This document shows, piece by piece, positions 6,070 to 11,456 of a stretch of DNA of 14,407 nt. Origin of the DNA: Dehalococcoidia bacterium (GTDB taxonomy: Bacteria; Chloroflexota; Dehalococcoidia; Tepidiformales; Tepidiformaceae). The position numbers and the translations under genes were made by a program. Position 1 is the stretch's first letter. Every line of letters starts with the position of its first letter. The notes beneath the pieces were generated by a model. That model was given only the letters and a program-made list of their open reading frames with translations, was not told the origin of the DNA and searched no databases. The stretch covers positions 1 to 14,407 of the forward strand of contig JALOAP010000030.1 of assembly GCA_023228745.1 (NCBI GenBank). The letters run 5' to 3'.

Positions 6070-6860
6070 AGCGTACGGCATTTATTTTATCGGTTTTGTG
6101 GGTGTTTGTTTTTGTGTTCGCGGTCGCTTTTGACTGCCGCGCGATCAATATCCGCGGCGATCAGAACTTCACCGGCGAAGTGAACATGGACGGCGACTTT
6201 AAGCTGAAGGGCACGAAGGTTACGGCGACCGCTGACGAATTGAACATCCTGGACGGCGTTACCGCAACGGCGGCCGAATTGAACGCTTTGACTGACGCGC
6301 CGGCTCCTGGCGTGCAAGCGGAAGCGCTTGGCACGAACGAAGTCGGCACGGTAGCCGTTGAAAATTCGCAAGTCAACATTACCGGCCCGACAAACGCGGA
6401 TACCGCCGTGATTACATTGACTGCCCCAACCAGCGCGCAGCTTGGCCAGTCCGTTGTGATATACAACGCCGGGACAAACACCTTGAGCATTGTTTACGCG
6501 ACGGGCAGCACGAATGACGTTGCGGCCTCCAACTTGATGTTGGTTCACGCATCGTCAACGAACGGATGGTATTACCTTGAAATCCCGGCGCTTGATTCGG
6601 AGCTTACCAAGCTTGCCCTTAAAGACGGCGGATCGCTGACCAACCTGAACGGAGGCAATCTTGCATCCGGCAATATTTTGATTGACCGACTGACCAACGC
6701 CATTCCGGTTAAGTTGTCACGCAACGACGGAAGCGGCTTGACCAACATGGCCCCGGCTACCGCGTTTCCGGGCTATGCGGTTTGCGTCGTGACAAATTTG
6801 GATTTGGACGGAACGACCAACATTTTGACGTACATCGGTACAGTCGCGCGGGGGCAGTAA
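6066..6860 (+). CDS. Secreted-looking phage repeat protein with tail-fibre-type motifs
   Basis: A 264-residue protein. Residues 1-26 look like a signal peptide: KR at the N-terminus, a strongly hydrophobic core (FILSVLWVFVFVFAVAF), then DCRA with a plausible cleavage after Ala. The C before RA is not in a lipobox. The mature part has the tandem motif TADELNILDGV / TATAAELNALTDA (about 56-78), common in phage fibre and structural proteins. A beta-rich middle follows (TADTAVITLTAP to WYYLEIP), then GGSLTNLNGGNLASGNILIDRL and NDGSGLTNM, the Asn/Gly/Ser-Leu-Thr-Asn motif also seen in fibres. GAGGAG at 6053-6058 supports ATG 6066. A signal peptide is odd for a gene between portal and scaffold: it could be a surface or superinfection-exclusion protein, a decoration fibre, or a virion protein with a hydrophobic N-terminus. 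Function is not known. Confidence 0.8.
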   Translation: MKRTAFILSVLWVFVFVFAVAFDCRAINIRGDQNFTGEVNMDGDFKLKGTKVTATADELNILDGVTATAAELNALTDAPAPGVQAEALGTNEVGTVAVENSQVNITGPTNADTAVITLTAPTSAQLGQSVVIYNAGTNTLSIVYATGSTNDVAASNLMLVHASSTNGWYYLEIPALDSELTKLALKDGGSLTNLNGGNLASGNILIDRLTNAIPVKLSRNDGSGLTNMAPATAFPGYAVCVVTNLDLDGTTNILTYIGTVARGQ

Positions 6861-6880
6861 TTACCCATGAACATGAAACC

Positions 6881-6935
6881 AGCCAGAAGGCCTTTGAGCC
6901 TCCGTGCAAAACAATGCAGGGAGACTCTAAATGCC
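6881..6935 (+). promoter_or_regulatory. Structured leader element copy 2, burying the scaffold ribosome binding site
   Basis: The first 29 nt (6881-6909) are identical to copy 3 (8048-8076) at 26 positions. The hairpin pairs T6905-C6907 with G6916-A6918 around the loop AAAACAAT (6908-6915), skips a G-G mismatch, pairs C6900-C6903 with G6920-G6923, skips a C-A mismatch, pairs G6896-G6898 with C6925-C6927, then T6893-T6895 with A6929-A6931, and finally G6889-C6891 with G6933-C6935. The Shine-Dalgarno GGGAG (6919-6923) is therefore in the 3' arm, and A and G of the start codon (6931-6933) are paired. The element is expected to repress translation until melted or bound. Confidence 0.82.
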
Positions 6936-7857
6936 AGACGATTTAAATCAGGAAGAAGTCGCAGAGCAAGTCAAGGATGTTGACTTTGGCGACGGGTTTG
7001 ACGACAAGAACACGTCTGCGCCCGCGCCTAAGACGGACGCCAATATTCCGCCGGCAGATGGAACGCCTACGACAACCACGGCGGCCGCTGGCGAGGAAAG
7101 CCAGGACACCGGAAAAGATAAAGACGTTGACGCTCCGCCAGACAAGGGAGCGAAACCTGATGCCGCGAAATCCGCGGACGAGAAAACCGCCCAGCAAAAG
7201 CTTGAAGACCGCGCCGCTGCCGCTGGTGGCGCCGCTCCGCCGCCAGTCGCTACCGCTCCTCCCGCTGAACAACCTTCCGCCACCCCGCCGCCCGCCGACG
7301 CCAAGTCTGGTGAAGCCGCATCCGATGACTGGATGGCAAAACTCCTTGAATTACCGGAAGTGTCAGGGATCAAAATCGGCGACGGCACCACGATCAAGGA
7401 TTTTGCCGCAGAGTATCCCGAAGCCGTGCAGGCGCCGGTGGCCATCGCCAAAGTGTTGGTGGACAAGATCGCGGCCAGCATGTCTCAGGAAATGCAGAAG
7501 ATGCAGTCGGCTATCAACGGTTTTGCTTTCTGGGACGGCGTGCAGCAGGCCCATTCCGACGCGCGCAAGGTTGTTAAAACGCCGGAATTCAAGGCGTGGG
7601 TTGATAAACAATCGCCGCTGGTGCGCAAGATGATTCATTCCGAAGACGTCGAGGACGCCGTTTCGGTCTTGGATGCCTACAAGGAGGCGTTGGCCAAGGA
7701 CGACAAAGACGGCAGGTCCGCGGAAGCCGCCAAGCGTAAGGCGGCAAAGGATGCGCTTCACGGTGAAACGTTGCGTGGAACGCGCGGAGTGCAGGGTGCC
7801 GGAGGAGAAAACAAGGCGGAGGACGATTTTGATGCCGGATTTAACGCGCAATCCTAA
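6931..7857 (+). CDS. Capsid scaffolding / assembly protein (probable)
   Basis: The 308-residue, acidic, low-complexity protein sits just upstream of the capsid gene, the usual place of the internal scaffold that guides procapsid assembly and then leaves. Residues 1-30 are acidic (LNQEEVAEQVKDVDFGDGFD). About 30-125 are Ala/Pro/Asp-rich and probably disordered. From about 130 on it is helical (DDWMAKLLELPEVSG, AKVLVDKIAASMSQEMQKM). The segment PEFKAWVDKQSPLVRKMIHS followed by DAVSVLDAYKEALAKDD matches the pattern I recall for scaffold-like proteins paired with N4-gp56-type capsids. The basic, helical C-terminus is typical for the capsid-binding end. GGGAG at 6919-6923 precedes ATG 6931 but lies within the leader hairpin. 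The gene overlaps the Com-like gene by 26 nt. Confidence 0.78.
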   Translation: MPDDLNQEEVAEQVKDVDFGDGFDDKNTSAPAPKTDANIPPADGTPTTTTAAAGEESQDTGKDKDVDAPPDKGAKPDAAKSADEKTAQQKLEDRAAAAGGAAPPPVATAPPAEQPSATPPPADAKSGEAASDDWMAKLLELPEVSGIKIGDGTTIKDFAAEYPEAVQAPVAIAKVLVDKIAASMSQEMQKMQSAINGFAFWDGVQQAHSDARKVVKTPEFKAWVDKQSPLVRKMIHSEDVEDAVSVLDAYKEALAKDDKDGRSAEAAKRKAAKDALHGETLRGTRGVQGAGGENKAEDDFDAGFNAQS

Positions 7858-8026
7858 CGTGTGGGATGCCAGGTTTCAAGGCAATACCATCACGATTGCA
7901 GAAGGGAAGGAGGTGCATTGCAGTATTTGCGGGCGATTGTTATGCAAGGGGCAATTTGGCGAAGGCAGCGAAGTTGAATTCAAATGCCCACGATGCAGAA
8001 ACATGATCAGATTTCGTAAGTTGTAA
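7832..8026 (+). CDS. Com-like zinc-finger protein (putative translational regulator)
   Basis: A 64-residue protein resembling Mu Com, a zinc-finger protein that binds mom mRNA and opens an inhibitory structure at its translation start. The metal-binding pairs are visible: CSIC (C31/C34) and CPRC (C54/C57), spaced by GRLLCKGQF and EVEFK, with a final RNMIRFRKL. This agrees with the Com pattern of C-x2-C, LL-K-G, then I-K-C-P-R-C. The same frame is open from 7673, but that region is the Arg/Pro-rich shadow of the scaffold gene. ATG 7832 has GGAGG at 7818-7822. It begins in the end of the scaffold gene and stops 22 nt before the leader element of the capsid gene. No mom gene is in the window, so its target may be the three leader elements here (inference). 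Confidence 0.85.
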   Translation: MPDLTRNPNVWDARFQGNTITIAEGKEVHCSICGRLLCKGQFGEGSEVEFKCPRCRNMIRFRKL

Positions 8027-8030
8027 ATTT

Positions 8031-8044
8031 TCGGGGTATCCCGA
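8031..8044 (+). other. Short hairpin between com-like gene and capsid leader
   Basis: T8031-G8035 pairs perfectly with C8040-A8044 around the loop GTAT, directly after the Com-like stop codon and an AAATTT run. It is too short for a terminator and has no T run after it. It may insulate the downstream leader element or simply be a chance palindrome. Confidence 0.4.
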
Positions 8045-8047
8045 TCA

Positions 8048-8107
8048 AGCCAGAAGGCCGACGAGCCTCCGTGCAATAAAAACGCAAGGAGGTTCATTAT
8101 GTCGACC
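8048..8107 (+). promoter_or_regulatory. Structured leader element copy 3, burying the capsid ribosome binding site
   Basis: The conserved part (8048-8076) is AGCCAGAAGGCC, three variable bases, then GAGCCTCCGTGC. T8072-C8074 pairs with G8084-A8086 around a 9-nt A-rich loop (8075-8083). After a G-A mismatch, C8066-C8070 pairs with G8088-G8092; G8063-G8065 pairs with T8093-C8095 (one G-U); and G8056-C8062 pairs with G8101-C8107 with one C-A mismatch. The anti-Shine-Dalgarno CCTCC thus covers GGAGG (8088-8092), and the start codon (8099-8101) lies in or next to the helix. The alternative pairing GCC-AGAA-GGC (8049-8058) in the 5' part competes with the outer helix and could act as a switch. Confidence 0.85.
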
Positions 8108-9115
8108 ACAAACACCTATGGGGACCTTTCCCCGCGCACGGCAGGTTATGCCGTCCGCAAACTCCTGGAACGCGGCCAGTACGCAATGGTGCTGGAACGT
8201 TTCGGGCAGACCGATCCGCAAGGGCAGCACAAGACCAAGACGCGCAAGTGGCGTCGGTATTTGAGCCTGCCCGCCGCCATTGCTCCGTTGGCTGAAGGCA
8301 TCTCGCCCGCCGGTCAGCGCCTGAGTTACGTCGACGTGACCGCCACGCTGGAACAGTACGGCGATATGGTTAAGGTCAGCGACGTGGTCATGGACACGCA
8401 CGAAGACCCGGTCCTGAACGAAACCGTTAAGATTCTCGGCGAGCAGGCCGCGGAGACGGTGGAATTGCTGCGCTTCAACGTCCTGAAGGGCGGAACGAAC
8501 GTCTATTACCCCGGCACGGCGACAACCCGCGAAACGGTGAACAGCCCGGTGACCCGCGCCGTTCTGCGCCAGGTTGTCCGCGGATTCAGCCGGAACAAAG
8601 CCCGGCGGATCAGCGAGATCGTCAAGGCGTCGGCCAAGATCAGCACCGAGCCGGTGGCTTCGGCGTACTTCGCGGTATGCCACACCGACCTGGATTCCGA
8701 CATTCGCGGTGTTGTCGGATTTGTGCCGGTTGAGCAATATTCCAACAGCGACAAGGCGATCCCGAACGAAATCGGCAAAGTGGAGAACATCCGCTTTGTG
8801 ACCTCAGCGCTTCTGGAACCGTGGTTGGCGGCCGCGACAAGCTCCAGCGGATCAACCTACCTGACCAACGGCGCCTCCGGCACCGGATACCCGGATGTTT
8901 ACCCCATCCTCGTGTTCGCCCGCGACGCCTACGCGATTGTGCCGCTGCAAGGCAAGAACTCCGTCAGCATCGCCGTCGTGAATCCCAAGCCCGTGCATGG
9001 TGACGAACTCGGCCAGAGCGGGTTCGCCTCGTGGAAGACCTACCAGACCGGCGCAATCCTGAATCAGTTGTGGATGGCGCGGGTTGAAGTGGCTTGCACC
9101 GCAACGCCTGCGTAA
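8099..9115 (+). CDS. Major capsid protein, N4-gp56 family
   Basis: The 338-residue HK97-fold shell protein. The N-terminus carries the family signature: GDLSPRTAGYAVRKLLERGQ, MVLERFGQTDPQG, then a RKWRRYLSLPAAIAPLAEG-type stretch, SPAGQRLSYVDV, ATLEQYGDMVKVSDVVMDTH and EDPVLNETVKILGEQAAETV with a following LKGGTNVYYPG. These agree with the N4-gp56 major capsid family (residues about 7-140). The C-terminal half is a beta-rich domain with PVEQYSNS, GKVENIRFVTSALLEPW and YPILVFARDAYAIVPLQGK, and a final helical segment QTGAILNQLWMARVEVA. The length is within the family's normal range. The start ATG 8099 has GGAGG 6 nt upstream, placed within the hairpin. This is the best-supported virion gene here and would need the highest expression, which fits the elaborate leader. 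Confidence 0.95.
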   Translation: MSTTNTYGDLSPRTAGYAVRKLLERGQYAMVLERFGQTDPQGQHKTKTRKWRRYLSLPAAIAPLAEGISPAGQRLSYVDVTATLEQYGDMVKVSDVVMDTHEDPVLNETVKILGEQAAETVELLRFNVLKGGTNVYYPGTATTRETVNSPVTRAVLRQVVRGFSRNKARRISEIVKASAKISTEPVASAYFAVCHTDLDSDIRGVVGFVPVEQYSNSDKAIPNEIGKVENIRFVTSALLEPWLAAATSSSGSTYLTNGASGTGYPDVYPILVFARDAYAIVPLQGKNSVSIAVVNPKPVHGDELGQSGFASWKTYQTGAILNQLWMARVEVACTATPA

Positions 9116-9130
9116 TCAATTCGTCGTAAT

Positions 9131-9159
9131 CCCGCCGCCGGCGTGAGCCGGTGAGCGGG
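9131..9159 (+). terminator. Hairpin after the capsid gene (no T run)
   Basis: C9131-C9135 pairs with G9155-G9159 and C9138-C9142 with G9147-G9151, around a GTGA (GNRA-type) tetraloop at 9143-9146, with a small internal loop between the two helices. It starts 15 nt after the capsid stop. No T tract follows, so a plain intrinsic terminator is unlikely; an mRNA-stabilising or partial-termination structure that sets capsid expression apart is more likely. Confidence 0.5.
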
Positions 9160-9217
9160 AAGCGGCCAAAGAAAGCGGTAATTTCGGTATCAAAACAAGA
9201 TCAAGGAGTAAAGAAAT

Positions 9218-9898
9218 ATGAAAACAGTTGCAGGAACTTTCAACGGCACCGGCGCCGCGCTGTATATTTGCTGCGGGTTCATCCCCGACAAGGTGTTGGT
9301 GCGGAATGTGGAAGCCACGGACGGCTTCTGGGCCGAATGGTCGAGCAAGTATGCGTCGTCCGAGCAGATTGACGGCGGCATGTTCGGCACCGCTGCCGGC
9401 ATCACGCTCACCGTCCAGACCGCCGGCCAGGGCATCCAGCCTTACGAAGGCGGCGAAAAGCTGACCGCCACGAACCAGACCTCGACGACCTACGGCGAAG
9501 GCGTTTATCTCGCTTTTGACCGCAAGGATTACAAGGGCGTGGACATTGCCGCCAATTCCGACCCGATCAGCACGTGGACGCTCGGCAGCTCCGGAAACCG
9601 CACGGGCAACTTCAACAACGATGTGACCGGCACGTACATCGGCGAAGGCTCCCGGATCAAGATCGACGGCAAGTGGTACACCATTACCGCGCTGACCGCC
9701 GGACAGGGCGTTTCCGCCAATGAAGTCACCCTGAGCCGCGCCGCCGCGACCGGGACAGTGGAAACCATCAACGGCATGTACGACTTGGCGCCGCTGGCCG
9801 TCGGGAGTCTGACGCCGGCCGGGTTTGTGATCAACAACACGACCCTGAACGTCAACGACAACATGATGTACTTCGAAGCTTCGACGTACGACAACTGA
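9218..9898 (+). CDS. Post-capsid virion protein, function unknown
   Basis: A 226-residue protein directly after the capsid gene, a position usually held by decoration (head-stabilising) or minor capsid proteins. It is almost all beta with Gly, Thr and Asn: FNGTGAALYICCGFIPDKVL, VEATDGFWAEWSSKYASSEQ, GEGSRIKIDGKWYTITALTA and VINNTTLNVNDNMMYFEAST. The KWYTITALTAGQ-type strand-turn pattern suggests a small beta-barrel or Ig-like domain. Two adjacent cysteines (C19/C20 in YICCG) stand out. ATG 9218 has AAGGAG (9203-9208) 9 nt before it. It is bounded by hairpins on both sides (9131-9159 and 9918-9954), as if it were part of a separately stable capsid mRNA. Decoration is a positional guess. Confidence 0.78.
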   Translation: MKTVAGTFNGTGAALYICCGFIPDKVLVRNVEATDGFWAEWSSKYASSEQIDGGMFGTAAGITLTVQTAGQGIQPYEGGEKLTATNQTSTTYGEGVYLAFDRKDYKGVDIAANSDPISTWTLGSSGNRTGNFNNDVTGTYIGEGSRIKIDGKWYTITALTAGQGVSANEVTLSRAAATGTVETINGMYDLAPLAVGSLTPAGFVINNTTLNVNDNMMYFEASTYDN

Positions 9899-9917
9899 TC
9901 GTGATTGAGCAAACCAG

Positions 9918-9954
9918 TGAAATGCGGGCGGGGATCGGCCCCTCCCGCATTTCA
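9918..9954 (+). terminator. Very strong hairpin between head and connector genes
   Basis: T9918-G9928 pairs perfectly with C9944-A9954 and, after a C-T mismatch, G9930-G9933 pairs with C9939-C9942, around the 5-nt loop ATCGG (9934-9938). This gives about 15 base pairs. It lies in the gap between the post-capsid gene and the next gene. The bases after it are CAACAAAAAAA rather than Ts, so it is either a non-canonical terminator or an mRNA-end or stability element. It is the strongest simple hairpin I see outside the leader elements. Confidence 0.6.
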
Positions 9955-9977
9955 TCAACAAAAAAAGGATAGAGACT

Positions 9978-10415
9978 ATGAGCAGACCTCCGAAAGAGAA
10001 GGCAGACCCTGAAGTCCAAAAAGCCGCAATGCCGCCGACCGACACGCCGCCGCCGGCGCAGGCGCCGAAAGCCCAGCCGCCGAAGGAAAAGTATTTTCGT
10101 GTGAAGTTTCATCCGAAATCACGACCGGAAGACGAGGATGATGTTACGCTGTCCGTCAACGGCGAGGTGCTGGTGATTGCCCGGCAGAAGGAAGTTGTGC
10201 TGCCCGAGCGGTACATCGGTTGCGCGGAAAACGCCAACTATCAGCAGTTTCGACAAATGCCGGGAATGACACGCAAGATCATCGGCGAAGTCCATATCTT
10301 TCCGTTCGACAAGCTCGGCGAGGCGACGGAAGAAGAATTTAAGGCCATGCGGAAAAAGGGAACCGACGCGACGCGACGGATCATCGAGGATAAACGTATC
10401 GTTGACGATCAATAA
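9978..10415 (+). CDS. Hypothetical virion-region protein with Pro-rich N-terminus
   Basis: A 145-residue protein of unknown function. Residues 1-37 are basic and Pro/Ala-rich (PPTDTPPPAQAPKAQPPKEK) and probably disordered. The middle (about 38-85) has alternating strands: YFRVKFHPKSRPEDEDDVTL, VNGEVLVIARQKEVVLPERY and GCAENANYQQFRQMPGMTRK. The C-terminus is helical and charged (EEEFKAMRKKGTDATRRIIE). The strand-rich middle resembles short conserved proteins that I recall between capsid and adaptor genes of other phages, but I cannot name a function. AGGA before ATG 9978 supports the start. It follows the strong hairpin and precedes the adaptor-like genes, so it may be a head-completion or connector protein. 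Confidence 0.75.
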   Translation: MSRPPKEKADPEVQKAAMPPTDTPPPAQAPKAQPPKEKYFRVKFHPKSRPEDEDDVTLSVNGEVLVIARQKEVVLPERYIGCAENANYQQFRQMPGMTRKIIGEVHIFPFDKLGEATEEEFKAMRKKGTDATRRIIEDKRIVDDQ

Positions 10416-10447
10416 ACCCCAGATTCCCGGCCAGCAACAGGAGCGAC

Positions 10448-11110
10448 ATGGCTGCTATTGATTCCTATACGGATTTTTATCCGTTGATGGCCGCGGAATT
10501 GCCCGGGTGCCCCGAATACCTCATGCTGCAAGCGTTGAAGCGGGTGGCCCGGAAATTCTGCCAGGATTCGGATGCCTGGCGCGTCCAACTGGATTCCATC
10601 GACCTCGTGGAAAAACAGTTGGCGTACGTGTTGACGCCATTATCGGGCGGAACAACCTGGGGCGCGCAGATCAAGCATGTGCTCGCCGTCAGAATCAACA
10701 CCGAAGATGGGATAGACAAAGGCAACCCCGGGGTTTTGATCAGTCAGCCGTACTACACGTTTTACCCGACCGACACGACCCGGATAAACGCGTCCATTGC
10801 CGCCAATACGCTTTTACTGGACGACTCACTGGAACCCGCGGAAGACGTGACCGACGGGCTGGAAGTCGAGGTCGTGCTTGTGCCGGAGCTGAACGAAGAC
10901 GACACCGAAATTGACATGGATTTTCTGGCCATGTGGAGCGAGGCAATTATTGGCGGAGCCATTGCCTACCTGATGACCATGAAAAAGCGCCGCTGGACAG
11001 ACATACAGCGCGCGGGACTGTTTCAGGCTGACTTCAACAAGGGTGTAAGCCGAGCGCGGAAAGTGAATATCGGCGGCGGCAAATCTGACTTTGTGGGGTT
11101 GTCGGCATGA
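10448..11110 (+). CDS. Phage head-tail adaptor / connector-type protein
   Basis: A 220-residue protein that probably docks under the portal and joins head and tail. The N-terminus has the recognisable pattern FYPLMAAELPGCPEYLMLQA followed by LKRVARKFCQDSDAWR (about 11-45), which I know from phage adaptors ('PGCPE-L--ALR-AA--FC--S--WR'). A beta region follows (QLAYVLTPLSGGTTWGAQIK, VLAVRINTEDG). The C-terminal part is Glu/Asp-rich strands (DDTEIDMDFLAMWSEAIIGG) and an amphipathic helix, ending in RARKVNIGGGKSDF. AGGAG precedes ATG 10448. Its stop overlaps the start of the next gene by four bases (ATGA), so the two adaptor-type proteins are coupled. The exact adaptor family is uncertain. Confidence 0.75.
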   Translation: MAAIDSYTDFYPLMAAELPGCPEYLMLQALKRVARKFCQDSDAWRVQLDSIDLVEKQLAYVLTPLSGGTTWGAQIKHVLAVRINTEDGIDKGNPGVLISQPYYTFYPTDTTRINASIAANTLLLDDSLEPAEDVTDGLEVEVVLVPELNEDDTEIDMDFLAMWSEAIIGGAIAYLMTMKKRRWTDIQRAGLFQADFNKGVSRARKVNIGGGKSDFVGLSA

Positions 11111-11454
11111 GCTTTACCGCAAAACAGGTTATCGACACGGCCCGGCAGACTTGCAATGACAAGGACGCAACAACATGGGGCGATCCTGAATTTCTGATCG
11201 TTGTAAACGATTGCGTGTCGTTGATCCACAATAATTATCCTGAAAGTCGGTTGGATACTGACGGAGCGTTGATTGCGCTTTCTGAAGTGACCGACATAAA
11301 CGACGACGTGCCGCTGTCCGACGTGTACCGGCCTGCGGTTGTGGCCTACCTGGAATATCGGTTTTTCGATTCTGACGCTGGCGACACACGGGACGCCAAG
11401 CAGCGTGATAAGCACCTCGAACGTTTCCTCACGCTCATTGGCGAGAAGGAATAA
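11107..11454 (+). CDS. Small adaptor-like protein (DUF6682-like)
   Basis: A 115-residue protein reminiscent of DUF6682, a phage protein found between adaptor and tail genes. The pattern is a short helix (AKQVIDTARQTCNDKDATTW), GDPEFLIVVNDCVSLIHNNY with the characteristic W.d..Ll..lN.a...I, a short beta part (LIALSEVTDINDDVPL), and a C-terminal helix (YRPAVVAYLEYRFFDSDAGD, then AKQRDKHLERFLTLIG). It starts in a four-base overlap with the preceding adaptor-like gene and has no strong Shine-Dalgarno, so it is probably read by translational coupling. It may occupy a ring of the connector under the portal. The family assignment is from memory of patterns. Confidence 0.7.
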   Translation: MSFTAKQVIDTARQTCNDKDATTWGDPEFLIVVNDCVSLIHNNYPESRLDTDGALIALSEVTDINDDVPLSDVYRPAVVAYLEYRFFDSDAGDTRDAKQRDKHLERFLTLIGEKE

Positions 11455-11456
11455 CC

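Noticed and set aside
6881..6892. AGCCAGAAGGCC, which resembles a cobalamin-riboswitch B12 box
   Set aside because: The rest of a B12 riboswitch (long multi-helix scaffold, other conserved boxes) is absent and the genes are phage head genes; covariation points to another hairpin.
7673..7831. Longer upstream start for the Com-like gene
   Set aside because: The extra 53 residues are Arg/Pro-rich shadow of the scaffold gene, and ATG 7832 has a good GGAGG and matches the usual Com size.
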